A stretch of 64,000 bases of DNA from Cynocephalus volans (Eukaryota > Chordata > Mammalia > Dermoptera > Cynocephalidae). The position numbers and the translations under genes were made by a program. How positions within the stretch are numbered: position 1 is the first letter of the stretch; every line of letters starts with the position of its first letter. The notes beneath the pieces are model-generated. The model saw only the letters and a program-made list of their open reading frames with translations, did no database searches and was not told the origin of the DNA. Below are positions 1 through 10,825 of this stretch, piece after piece. The stretch lies in the NCBI RefSeq assembly GCF_027409185.1, contig NC_084462.1, positions 179,666,071-179,730,070 of the forward strand, read 5' to 3'.

Positions 1-199
1 GTTCATCTGCCCCTTTCATCTTCATGGACTTATCATAGGGCATTTGTTTCTGTCTCACCCCCAGCATTCAAGTTCAGTGAGGCAGGGACTTGGCTCCTGT
101 ATTCTCAGGGCCCAGGGGGGTGCCTGACACAGAGAGCACAAATAGCAGAACTATGTGTTTTACCCATCTAGTGGGGGAAGGGCCACATCACACCAGAAG

Positions 200-620
200 T
201 GGCAGAGGTGAGGCCCAGGGTACGGGGGGACCAGAGAAGAACATCTAAGTATGGCTGCAGGAGGGGAGAGCTCCTGGGAAAAGGTGATGCTTAATGGTGC
301 ATTTGGAGGACAGGGTAGGAATGGGCCAAGCCAGGGGTGGTAGGGTCAGGGGAGGCGACAGTAATTCTGGGAAGAGCAGAGCATGTACGAAGGTGAAGGA
401 TGTGGGCGGAGCTGCAAGTTGTTTTGTCTAGTTGGAGGTGACAGTAATGCTGGAGAGGAACACGGGGGCTAAATCACAAAAGGGCTCGTGTGCCACCTGA
501 ACAGTGGGAACTTGTCTTGTCATCTGGTGATGGGGAATTGGGAAAGGCACGTGAGCGGGAAATTAGATCAGATCTGCATTTTAGGAAGAGCACTAGCTGG
601 TGGGGGATGCAGTAGGGTGG
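200..620 (+). repeat. Unclassified old eutherian interspersed repeat
   Basis: A G-rich stretch with phrases typical of a common ancient repeat (a 'removal of the gene product from the pool' style G/A-rich text ending near 'agatcagatctgcatttta'). The same type of text recurs around 57430-57540 and 58150-58420. I recognise the pattern but cannot name the family with confidence. Confidence 0.35.
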
Positions 621-1055
621 GCAGAGGCTGCACAAAAGGGTAGCAGTTGCTGTGCAATGTCAGCAGCACTGCCTGGTGGTAAAAGGAGGGGCCGGATCCA
701 TGGGGTGTCTACGCTGAGGTCCAAGCAGTTGGATCAGATCATTTCAATGAATGGGGTGAGCGCAGTGAAATAAAGTGCCAAGTACATTTCGATAACAATA
801 ACATCTGTGTTCTCATCTAATCTCACTTCATGAAGAAGACTTGCCACGACACACAGCCACTACGGAGGTGCCAGGACTTGAACCCAGCTCTATGTTCCTT
901 CCTTCAAAGACACCACAGTACCTCCATGCTCACACGGCAGAATCGAGAGAGGTGATTTAGAAAAAATCTAATGGTTTAATTTAGCAGAGTTAAGTTGAAA
1001 AAGAGAGCAAACAAACAAAAATCTAATGGGTAAAATTAGAAAATTAATTATTTTA

Positions 1056-1181
1056 GGCGGACCCCGTGGCTCATTCAGGAGAGTGCGGTGCTGGGAGCGC
1101 AGCGGCACTCCCGTCACCAAGCCAAGGGTTGCGATCCCTTACCGGTCACAAAAAAGAAAAAAAAAAAAAAAAAAAAAGAAA
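1056..1181 (+). mobile_element. tRNA-Ile-derived SINE (CYN-like), variant unit
   Basis: The body begins with a tRNA-like head (cgtggctcattcaggagag), ends with a 'ccttaccggtcac' tail and a long A-run. It is flanked by a 17-bp target duplication, gaaaattaattatttta, at 1039-1055 and 1182-1198, which fixes both ends. The middle carries an 'gggagcgcagcggcactccc' segment also seen in the copy at 6811, so these two share a sub-family. Confidence 0.85.
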
Positions 1182-1600
1182 GAAAATTAATTATTTTACT
1201 AGATGGTAGAAAGACCAGATTTCATACCAGGACATCAGTTGCTCTCAATGGATATAAAGATATAAAGCTACTACTCTGCTTTACGGGCTTATAAGGGAAC
1301 AGTCTGGGGAAATGGTAATAAGCAAGCTCCTTTGTGCTTACTGCTTACATAGCCCCTGTGGTGTTTCATCACACTTCCCATTGGCCTGTAGCTGATGATG
1401 AGATAACACATGAGGGCCCCTGTGCCCAGAGACGGGAGACGTACTCAGTGTTGTAGCAAGGTGGATCTCAACTCACCAAATCAACTCTTGGGAACTGCCA
1501 GTGCCTTAAAGGGAGTACCATGTCTTAGATGTTCAAGAAATATTTGTTGAGCTAAACAGCATTCTTCTTGTGATGGGTGACCAAAGTCGTCTTTCTCTCC

Positions 1601-1700
1601 ATTTTTTTTTTGGCGGCTGGTCTGTACATTATGGGGATCCAAACCCTTGACCTTGGTGTTATCAGCACCCCACTCTCCAAAGTGAGCTAACTGGCCAGCC
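1601..1700 (-). mobile_element. tRNA-Ile SINE monomer
   Basis: In reverse orientation: a T-run, then the complement of a tRNA-Ile head at the right end (gctaactggccagcc). It sits directly beside the dimer at 1719. A clear target duplication was not found. Confidence 0.75.
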
Positions 1701-1718
1701 ATGAAGTCTTATTTTTCT

Positions 1719-1886
1719 TTTTTTTTTTTTAAAAAGATGACCAGTAAGGGGATCTTAACCCTTGACTTGGTGTTGTGAGCACCACGCTCAGCCAGTGAGC
1801 GAACCGGCCATCCGTATATGGGATCTGAACCCAGGGCCTTGGTGTTCTCAGCACCGCACTCTCCCGAGTGAGCCACGGGCCGGCCC
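1719..1886 (-). mobile_element. tRNA-Ile SINE dimer (CYN-II-like)
   Basis: Two tandem, diverged tRNA-Ile units in reverse orientation, separated by 'gaaccggccatccgtatatg'. The 16-bp target duplication gaagtcttatttttct lies at 1703-1718 and 1887-1902 and is exact, indicating a fairly recent insertion. Confidence 0.9.
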
Positions 1887-2377
1887 GAAGTCTTATTTTT
1901 CTAATATACACTTCTTGGTAATCATCTGGGATGAAGTCCAAGACCTCAGAATCCTAAAATCAAGGATTTTCAGAATGAAATATTTTGGACTATTAAATGG
2001 CCAATTAAAAAAAAAAAAAATTAGTTTGTGAGGGAATTGTATAACCAATGAGTCTTTTCTTTGTGAGGAAAAATGTACATTGAAAATGATGTTTCCCGCT
2101 TATACCAAACTTATGTTTTGGTAAACATAAGTAAGAAGGCAATAGTTGCGTCTTCGTGATGACAACATTACTTAATCCTTTCTATGTACACGCACAGCTT
2201 TCCTCTTTCAAAATTATTGGTAAATAAAACCAATAAACCAGATCATAACATTTACTAAAGGAAGAAAAACATTTACCAGGCCATAAGCCCATTTCAGATG
2301 TTTTAGGTCTAGCTGTGGTCATATGACTTCTGCCTGCCACGTTCTTATCAAAAGGCAGCCATGCATTTTCTTCTTAC

Positions 2378-2560
2378 CCCATGTACTCGAGGTCAGAGAA
2401 GATGAAAGTCTTGTTGATGTCAAAGCCGCAGGCGATGATGTCCTTGGCGTTCTCCACAGTGTAGCCATAGGCCTGGTCCAAGGTCAGGTCCTTCCACAGG
2501 TACTTCTCATCATCTGTCATCTGGATGACCAAGGGCATGTTAAACACATCCTGCAGCCAC
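2378..2560 (-). CDS. WARS1: WARS1 coding exon (Rossmann-fold segment, residues ~186-246)
   Basis: Reads on the minus strand from an acceptor (ccgtag at 2561-2566) to a donor GTAAGA at 2372-2377; 183 nt, entering after two bases of a codon and leaving two bases over. It encodes the Rossmann-fold strand and loop containing [20 protein letters not shown] and then [20 protein letters not shown]. The Gln and Glu that contact tryptophan in human WARS1 (Gln194 and Glu199) are both present. Nearly every residue matches the mammalian protein as I know it; the Asp-to-Glu change near the end (SDLEYMG) also occurs in mouse. The reading frame is open and the splice sites are intact, so this looks like a functional exon. 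Later exons are outside the window. Confidence 0.97.
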
Positions 2561-2719
2561 CTACGGAAACATAGGGGAAGGAAGCTGGCATCTTGTTTCC
2601 CTGTGGAAGAATGTCATTTTGCATCTGAAAACACAGTACCTACTTACAGCATATTATTAAAACTTTGTTGCTGACAAAGTCACATGATCTTATCGTGCCA
2701 TAAATTTGACTATTGGTAA

Positions 2720-2930
2720 TGATAAGGGCTACTACCATTTATTGACCAGGAAGACCCTGGATGCCAGGCCCTGAGCTGGCTACTGTACACAATTTATTTT
2801 GAACCCTTACAATAATCAGATGAAGTAGGTATTATCCCTCTCGTCTTGCAGATGGGGAAACTTGGCTCAGAGAAGCAGCTGGCCTGCATATGGAAGGGGC
2901 ATAAGGTGGGAAGCGGAGCAGGAGTGGTTG
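2720..2930 (-). repeat. MIR SINE relic
   Basis: Shows the antisense MIR pattern: 'ccatttattgacc', 'gatgccaggccctgagctgg', 'gatggggaaacttggctcag'. It lies in the short 574-bp intron between two WARS1 exons. Confidence 0.75.
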
Positions 2931-3133
2931 ACTCCAGAGCAGTGCTTTCTCCTTCATGCCACGCCCCTCCAAGGTGAGCCCAGGAACAAAGTGAACAGAA
3001 GCCACAAAGGTGCCAACTCCCTGACACCCTGGCTGCTTGTCTAGTGAATAGCACTGTCCTGTCAGTTCTAAACATGGCTTATAAGTAACATTCTCGATTC
3101 ACCAGGGAAGGGAGAAAAGTCATAGGATACTTA

Positions 3134-3364
<231 letters not shown>

Positions 3365-3413
3365 CTAGAGTTTGTTGTTTTTAGTGCTCAGGATATAAAA
3401 TGTCAGGTAACTT

Positions 3414-3583
3414 TTTTTTTTTTTTTTTAAAAGATGACCGGTAAGGGGATCTTAACCCTTGACTTGGTGTTGTCAGCACCACGCTCAGCCAGTGAGCTAA
3501 CCGGCCATCCGTATATGGGATCCGAACCCGGGGCCTTGGTGTTATCAGCACCGCACTCTCCCGAGTGAGCCACGGGCCGGCCC
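3414..3583 (-). mobile_element. tRNA-Ile SINE dimer
   Basis: Reverse-oriented dimer with an exact 16-bp target duplication (aaatgtcaggtaactt at 3398-3413 and 3584-3599). It sits in the WARS1 intron about 160 bp upstream of the exon at 3135-3254. Confidence 0.9.
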
Positions 3584-4179
3584 AAATGTCAGGTAACTTC
3601 TACTGAAATGGTTTCTCCTATGAGTGGTTGTTTTAAAAGGATAAGAAGTGCAGGTTTGGAATAATGTGTTTAAAAGATAGATGTGGTTGGGTGGCCAATA
3701 GGACTCTTGGAATTCCTCCAAACATCAATGCTGATACACTGCATGCTTTACATACTTCCTGGGGTGTTGCCAGGCCAACAACACACTATCCTTTCTAGGA
3801 CCACCCAGCCCCCAAACCCTGGAGACCTGGACCAGGAAAATCGCAGGGTTCCACACAGTCCTCATGTAGATGGGAGGAATGCCCTCTGGGATTTCAGAGG
3901 TGAAGTGCCAGAGGTGAGTTCAGAGGTGAAGTGCCCAGCTGGAGGTCTGATTTAGGTCCCCTCAGCAAGGCTGGGACTGGGTGAATTCATCTGTGGGTCA
4001 TTCTAGTTGTTTTTCCTTCGAGGACTGGGGCACAGATAGTGCACACGAAGGTCTTCCTTGCTGGGTATGTAGCAGAATTACCTGTTTCCAAATCACAGCT
4101 GCTGGGGTCCCATCCAGAGATTCTGATTCAGTGGGTCTGAGGTGATGTCTGGGAATTCGTATTTTTAAAAAGCTTCCTT

Positions 4180-4222
4180 GGGCTGGCTGGTTAGCTCAGT
4201 TGGTTAGAGCATGGTGTTATTA
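4180..4222 (+). mobile_element. Truncated tRNA-Ile SINE head
   Basis: Only the first ~43 bases are present, reading 'ggctggctggttagctcagt' then 'tggttagagcatggtgttat'. This is almost a tRNA-Ile 5' half including the A-box. There is no A-tail. The flanks 'taaaaagcttccttgg' and 'taaaagctccccaagg' are similar and may be a decayed target duplication. Confidence 0.7.
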
Positions 4223-4534
4223 AAAGCTCCCCAAGGGATTCCACTGTTCAGCAGGGTGTGAAACCGACAATCTGTGGAGTGAATGTTCTGTGTTTCTGGA
4301 CAAAGTATCCCCAAATAAAAGAGGAATAGCCACCGTTTCCAGAGGTCTGGGTAGGAGAGTCCAAAAAGCAATATTCTAAAAGTGACTTCTCCTTATACCC
4401 CAAGCCAAGGGTCAACAGTGCTCATCTCCATGCTGATAGGATCATGGGTATACTGTTTTTTGTGCTTAGTTTTTTTTAAAAATTATTTTTAATCTTTTTT
4501 ATTTGTGTGCTTAGTTCTGAATACTGCTTTTGAA

Positions 4535-4618
4535 CTTTTTTTTTTTTTTCCTGTGGCTGGCCACAGGGATCTTAGTGTTACCAGTGCCATGTTCTAATCA
4601 ACTGAGCTAACCAGCCAA
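4535..4618 (-). mobile_element. tRNA-Ile SINE monomer
   Basis: Reverse-oriented monomer, with a T-run at the left and the tRNA head at the right. The exact 18-bp target duplication ctgaatactgcttttgaa lies at 4517-4534 and 4619-4636. Confidence 0.88.
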
Positions 4619-6810
4619 CTGAATACTGCTTTTGAAATTAAGAAAGAAAAAAACCTTAACTTTGGAAGAAAACAGTCCTTCTTTTGGTTCTTACAACTAA
4701 CCAGATTAAACTTTTATGAATCTATAGAAGAGAAACAAAAATGCAGCTGTCATATGTGCTGCTTTTCACGTGTTTATAGGAAGCACCTGAGAACTCACTA
4801 TGTGCTAGGTCCTAGGGGTGAGGTACTCCTGAGGAGTGTGCAGGAATTTACTGAGGCTCCAATTCTGAGCTCACCTTTTAGGAGGATGATTCCCAGCAGG
4901 GCATCACTCAGCTGTTGAGGGAACACAGTCAACTGCCCAGCATTTGCAGCCTGACGGTATATGGTGGATCTCATTTAATCCCCAGTTTTACAGATTAGGT
5001 AGAGGGGCATTTGAGAGTGGGCAAAAGCCTCAAGTCCTATGCTTCCCTAAGTCAAGAGCCTACAGGATTATTATTCTAAAGTAAATAAAATAAGTCACAA
5101 GGGCAGTGAGAACTGTAAACTGCTAAGACAAACTCTGATTTAAGATCAACAAAATTTGGTAAACCTTGAGCTAAAGTAACTATGAAAAAAAAAAAAAAAG
5201 AAAGAGAGAGAAGACTCAAATTACCAAAATTAGGAATGTAAGAAGGAACATTACTACTGAATTTACAGGAATAAAAAGGACTATAACAACTGCATATCAA
5301 CAAATTAGATAACCTTGATGAAACAGACAAATGCCTAGAGAGAAACATACTGAAACTGACCTATAAAGCAATAGGACATCTGAATAAATCTATAACAAGC
5401 AAAAAGATTAAATTAGTAATCAAAAACCTTCCCACAAAGAAAAGCCCGAAACCAGATGGCTTCACTGGTGAATTCTATTAAGTGCTCAAAAGAACAAACT
5501 CTTCCAAAAATACTGAAGAGGGAATCCTTCCCAATGCAGTCTATGGGGCCAGTATTACCCTGATACCAAAACCAGACCAGACATAAAAAGAAAACTATAG
5601 ACCAATATCCCTTATGAATATAGTCATAAAATTCCTCAATAACTCACAAGCCAAATCCAGCAACAGATAAAAAGGGTTATATATCACGATCAAATGAGAT
5701 TTGTTTCAGGAATGCAAGGTTGACTCAAATACAAAAATCCATTAACGTGGTATACCATATTAATAGACTAGAGGACAAAACCCACATAATCTCAATAGAA
5801 AATAGAAAAAGCATTTAATAAAAGCCAATATCATTTCATAATAAAAACACTAGACGAACTAGGAATAGAAGGAAACTTCCTCAACATGATGAAGGGCATT
5901 TATAGAAAACCCACAGCTAACATACTCAATGGTGAAAGACTAAAAGCTTTCCCTCTAAGATCAGGAATAAGACAAGAATACCCACATTCACCGCTGCTAT
6001 TCGATATTGTACTAGAAGTTTTAGTCAGAGAAATTAGGCAAGAGAAAGAGATCCAAATTGGAAAGGAAGAAGTAAAATTGTCTTTATTTGCAGGTGACAT
6101 AATCTTTTGTATAAAAAATCCTATAGAATCCACAAAAAAAGAAAAAACTATTAGTGCTAATAAATGAAATTCAGCAAAGTTTCAGGATACAAGATCAACA
6201 CACAAAAATCAGTTGTATTTCTTTATAGTAGCAATGAACAATCTGAAAATAAAATTAAGAAAATACATTTACAATAGCATCAAAAAGATAAAATCCTTAG
6301 GAATAAATCTAACCAAAGTGCAAGACTTGCACAATGAAAACTACAAAACATCACTGAAAGAAATTTAAGACCTAAGTGGAAAGACACCCCATGTTCATGG
6401 ATTGGAAGATTTACTATTTTAAGATAGTAATATTCTCCAACCTAATTAATCTATAGATTCAGTACAATTCCTACCAAAATACAAGCTGCCTTTTTTTTTT
6501 TTTTTTTGCAGAAATGGAAAAGCTTATCCAAAAATTCATATGGAAATGCAAGAGACCCAGAATATCAAAACAATCTTGAAAAAGAAGAACAAAGACAGAG
6601 GACTCACATTTTCTAACTTTAAAACTTACTGTAAAGAAAACTACAGTAATCAAGACTATGTAGTACTAGCATAAGGACAGCCACGTAGATCAGTGTCATC
6701 GAATTGAAAGTCTAGAATTAAACCCTTAAATAGACGGTCAATTGATTTTCAACAAAGATGCCAAGAAAATTCAGCAGGGAAAGAAAGTCTTTTTAAAAAA
6801 TGGTGCTGTG

Positions 6811-6951
6811 GGCCGAGCCCATGGCGCACTTGGTAGAGTGCTGTGCTGGGAGCGCGGCGACACTCCCGCCGCGGGTTCGGATCCTGTATAGGACTGACCG
6901 GTGCACTCACTGGCTGAGTGCCGGTCACGAAAAAATGACAAAAAAAAAAAA
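6811..6951 (+). mobile_element. tRNA-Ile SINE, variant with GC-rich middle, inside the L1
   Basis: Starts 'ggccgagcccatggcgcact', contains 'gggagcgcggcgacactccc' and a tail with A-runs. A 16-bp target duplication, aaaaaatggtgctgtg, lies at 6795-6810 and 6952-6967, within L1 sequence. It is therefore younger than the L1. It belongs to the same variant group as the copy at 1056. Confidence 0.88.
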
Positions 6952-7131
6952 AAAAAATGGTGCTGTGACAACTGGATATCCACATGCAAAAGAATGAAGT
7001 AAATCAACTCAAAAAGGATTGGGGCAAAAAACCAAGATCAGAGAACTAAATGTAAGAGCTAAAACCGCAACGTATTTAGAAGAAAACATAAGTGTAAATC
7101 TTCATGACCTTGGATTGGGCAATGATTTCTT

Positions 7132-7161
7132 TTTTCTTTTCTTTTAATTTTTATTTTTTAA
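7132..7161 (-). mobile_element. Poly-T-only insertion scar
   Basis: Thirty T-rich bases are bracketed by an exact 13-bp duplication, gcaatgatttctt, at 7119-7131 and 7162-7174, within the L1. This is what target-primed reverse transcription leaves when only the poly(A) tail of a retrotransposon is copied. Confidence 0.6.
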
Positions 7162-8873
7162 GCAATGATTTCTTAGAGATGACACCAAAAGCACAGCAAT
7201 CAAAGAAAAAACAAACTGAACTTCATCAAAATTAAAAACTTTTGCACTTCAAGGAAACTACTAATAAAATGAAAAGACAACTGATAAAATGAGAACAAAT
7301 ATTTGCAAGTCATATATTGATAAGAAACTAGTATCTAGAATATATAAAAAACCATTGTAACTCAACAATAGAAAGACAAACAGCTCAATTAAAAAGTGGG
7401 TTGAATGAAAGTGGGTTGAATGAAAGGCTCTGAATAGACATTTCTCCAAAGAAGATATAAAAATAGCCAGTAAACACATGAAAAGATGCTCAACATCACT
7501 GGTCATTAGGGAAATACAAATCTGAACTACCGTGAGATACCCCTTCACACCCACTAGGATGGCTGTGAAACAACATACCTCAGAAAATAACAAGTGTTGG
7601 TGAGGATGTGGAGAAATTAGAACTCTTGTACACCACTGATGGGAATGTAAAATGGTGCAGTCGCTGTGGAAAACATTTTGTCAGTTCCTCAAAAAGTTAA
7701 AAAGAATTACCATATAAGTCGTCAATTCTACTCCCAGCTTATACTCAAGAGAACTGAAAACATATGTCCACCCAAACACTTGTACACAAATGTTAAGGGC
7801 AGCATTACTGATAATCAAAAAGTGATGATAAGCCAAATGTTCATTAACTAATGAATGGACAAACAAAATGTGGGGTATATCCATTCTATGAAATGTTATT
7901 TGGCCATAAAAAGAAATGAAATAATGATACGTGCTACAACATGGAGGAACTGTGAAAGCATTATGCTAAGTAAAAGATGCCAGACACAAAAGGCCACATG
8001 TTGTATAATCCCACTTATGTGAAATGCCCAGCATACGCAAATCCAGAGACAGAAAGCAGATGAGTGGTTGCCAGCAGTTGGGGAAGGGAGAAATGGGGAA
8101 TGACTGCTAATGGGTAGGGGTTTCTTTTTAGGGTGATGAAAATGTTCTGGAATTAGGTAGTCATGATGGTTACACAACCTTGTGAATATACTAAAAAACC
8201 TGCTAAACTATATACTTTAATAAGGTGAGTTTTATGATATGTGAATTAAATCTCAATTAAGGAAAACACTTTGATTACACTCTGCTCAGAAGGTGGGCTA
8301 AGCAGGGCCTGGAGTTCTCTGCAGGTAGAATTGAAGTATTCGGGCAGAGTGCTGGGTTCTGTCCTGGGTGTGCTCTACCGTAACCATAAAGAACAAGCAG
8401 AACAACCTCAGATCATAAATTCCATGAACATGACCTTGAAAATGAGCCTCTCCAAACCCAGGTAATCTGTGGGGTGGGAGCAGCAGAACCCCTTTTGGAA
8501 CTTGCTCATTTCTTGATGTTATCTGCATGGAATTTATGGTCTGAGACAGGGATATCCTGTTCCATGCACACTCTGTTAGTTTCTCTTTTGATGTTATTTA
8601 TGAGTAGGCCAGTACAACAGGATGAAGAGTGTACGTCATTTCAGGAAGCCTACTGTTTACTGCGTGGGAAATGTTGTACTTGGACATATTAATCTCTTTT
8701 GTTTTCATGACATTTTATAATTTATAGCATGTAATCTGGCACGAACCGCATCTGCTATGAACTTGACCTCCACCTTGTGAGGTGGGCAGTTTATAAATGA
8801 ATAAATTAAGGGCCCGAGGGTGAGGGGACGGCACGATTCCACAGTGAGTTACTGACAAGACAGAAGAAGATCA

Positions 8874-9137
<264 letters not shown>

Positions 9138-9440
9138 TTAGGTGGCAGGAGGTTTAGTGATCAGATAACACTGTAATGAAGAGGAAAAACTACTGATCCA
9201 TGTACAATCTTAATGAACTCAAACCTCTTTAGGCCTTCTGGTATATGGGTCCTTTCCCTTGACACAAAGTAAAAGGTTTTTAATATTAATACAATAACTG
9301 AGATCACAACCAGCAAACCAGGGAACAAATTACAGAACGAAATGCTATTTTATCTGAGACTGAATTTTGAAGGGAAACACATCCAGAATGCAGTCTAGCG
9401 AGCAACTTTTGACAACCACACATACAAAGACTTGTATATA

Positions 9441-9640
9441 AGAGGGCACTTCAAAAAGTTCGTGGAAAAATGGAATTAAAAGATAATACAAATCTTTTCA
9501 TTAACTTTTTATTTTATTTTTTAATTTTTTGATAGCTGGCCAGTATGGGGATCTTAACCCTTGACCTTGGTGTTGTCAGCACTATACTACCAACTGAGCT
9601 AACCAGCCAGCCTCTTCATGAACTTTTTGAAGACCTCTCG
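9441..9640. mobile_element. Mariner-like MITE, interrupted by a SINE
   Basis: Inverted ends 'agagggcacttcaaaaagtt' and the complement of 'aactttttgaagacctctcg' flank the element, with TATA on both sides as expected for TA-targeting mariner/Tc1 elements. The interior 'ggaattaaaagataatac' also occurs in the second copy at about 42531-44640. It has no coding capacity. The SINE at 9511-9611 is inserted in it. Confidence 0.65.
9511..9611 (-). mobile_element. tRNA-Ile SINE monomer inside the MITE
   Basis: Reverse-oriented monomer. The flanks 'tcttttcattaacttttt' (about 9493-9510) and 'cctcttcatgaacttttt' (9611-9628) are an imperfect target duplication taken from the MITE itself. Confidence 0.8.
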
Positions 9641-9642
9641 TA

Positions 9643-9657
9643 TATGTATGTGCATGT

Positions 9658-9693
<36 letters not shown>

Positions 9694-9699
9694 GTGTTT
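9643..9699. repeat. TG microsatellite
   Basis: Interrupted and then pure (TG)n of about 15 units, immediately beside the MITE, whose TATA flank may have seeded it. Confidence 0.9.
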
Positions 9700-10387
9700 A
9701 TTAAGGTATAATTTATATTCATTAACCACCACGATTTTTCATATTCTTTAATTGTTGAACTGCATTAATGTCTGTTCGCAAGTGAATTTTTCCTCATTGA
9801 TAGCCTACACTTAAATCATGGAAAATGGCTTTGACTTAGATAAAAAACTTTAGTTCTGTTTCTTCTTTGATGATTATCAATGATCTTAGAGAATGCACTT
9901 TTTAATTGAATGGTAGCAGTCTTTTTTGAGCAGGAAGACTCTCAAGAAAGGGCTTGACAGTGAGGACTTGCTATCTGTGAGAAGTCACCCTTCTTAAGAT
10001 GACTTCCAGCCTTTTAGGTCCATAATCAATATCCCTGAAGTCACTGACTGACTTGTAACCACTAAATGAAAAGCAATTTAAATGACTGCAAAGATCTCCA
10101 TCTCAACAGACCGACCTTTCCCAAGTTCTGAATTGCTCAAAAAAAGGGAAAAGCTTCTACTAAAGATCATTATTTTAAAATAAATTTTATATTGGCATTT
10201 TTATTTAAATATAATCCTTTGGGAATATAATGCACAACCAAAATATTTTATGATCTATTTTTTTCTTGGCACTAAAGCTTCACTGGATTTATTATTAATT
10301 CAAAATTTAAAAACATCAATAGAATAACTCAATGGAATAACTTCTGAAAGTTGAGGTTTTTCCTGGGGAAGAAAGCAGAAGACGTAC

Positions 10388-10601
10388 CAATGAGCTTGTC
10401 ATAGTCAATGCCTTTTGCGCTGCTAGTCTGCACTGTCCATGGGTCCACAAAATCCACTTCAGGTTCTATAGCATTTGCGTCACTGTTACTCCCAGGTGCT
10501 GGGTTCTCTGGAGGGCAGTTAGCCTTGTAATCCTCCCCCGTGGCTACTTTGTAGCTCATTTTTAATGATAGCAACATCTTTACTGCAGAATCAATTTCAT
10601 C
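10388..10601 (-). CDS. WARS1: WARS1 coding exon (end of WHEP domain and linker, residues 38-108)
   Basis: 214 nt on the minus strand. The acceptor is cttcag|GATGAA (10602 upward) and the donor ATTG|GTACGT (intron from 10387). It starts in phase 0 with [20 protein letters not shown], the second helix of the WHEP domain, runs through a variable acidic linker, and ends [19 protein letters not shown]. The Met of KMSYK (window residue 52, human Met48) is the start of the human 'mini' TrpRS isoform made by alternative splicing. The Ser residues at which human T1 and T2 angiostatic fragments begin (Ser71, Ser94) fall in this exon. The linker (roughly residues 68-88) is the least conserved part. The exon is open and the splice sites are intact. 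Confidence 0.97.
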
Positions 10602-10634
10602 CTGAAGAAAGGAAATAAAAGTGAGGGCTATATA

Positions 10635-10825
10635 TTAACAATAGTTAAATTTTGCTAAATGCCTGTTATATGCCAGGTATTGTGCTAAATGCTTCCATAT
10701 ACTTAACCTTGTTTAGTCTCACAAAGACCCTACGAGGTAGGCATCCTTTCACTGTCCTTTTGCAGCTGAAGAATTTGAGACTCAGAGGTGAAGAAGCTTG
10801 TACACAGACCCACAACAAGTCATGG
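10635..10825 (-). repeat. MIR SINE relic
   Basis: Antisense MIR text: 'gcctgttatatgccaggtat', 'cacaaagaccctacgaggta', 'tgagactcagaggtgaagaa'. It lies just upstream of the exon at 10388-10601 (on the WARS1 strand). Confidence 0.8.

Larger units (their letters stand above)
1..2377 (-). other. WARS1: WARS1 intron (3' part lies outside the window)
   Basis: This is intron sequence downstream, on the minus strand, of the exon at 2378-2560. No further WARS1 exon could be read here, so the catalytic C-terminal half with the KMSKS-type loop lies outside the window. It holds an old interspersed repeat (about 200-620), three tRNA-Ile SINE copies listed separately, and otherwise plain unique sequence. 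Confidence 0.8.
5137..8262 (+). mobile_element. Old 5'-truncated L1 (LINE-1), ORF2 remnant and 3' UTR
   Basis: Nucleotide text follows L1 ORF2 from the linker before the reverse transcriptase to the 3' UTR. Recognisable phrases are 'agaaaagcccgaaaccagatgg', the RT-domain peptide [17 protein letters not shown] (within 5886-6167), and the C-terminal region around 7441-7600. The catalytic FADD motif reads FAGD, and stops and frameshifts are frequent, so it is dead. The 3' end ('gtgaattaaatctcaatt') resembles L1MA/L1MB-age elements. A SINE (6811-6951) and a poly-T scar (7132-7161) were inserted later. The strand is opposite to WARS1. Confidence 0.85.

Noticed and set aside
1088..1294. Short protein ending in poly-Lys
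   Set aside because: It is a translation through the SINE at 1056 and its A-tail.
4180..4222. tRNA-Ile gene
   Set aside because: Only the 5' half is present, with no anticodon arm, T-arm or Pol III terminator, so it is a SINE fragment.
5886..6167. Reverse-transcriptase-like gene
   Set aside because: It is the degenerate RT region of the old L1, with FAGD in place of the catalytic motif and stops around it.
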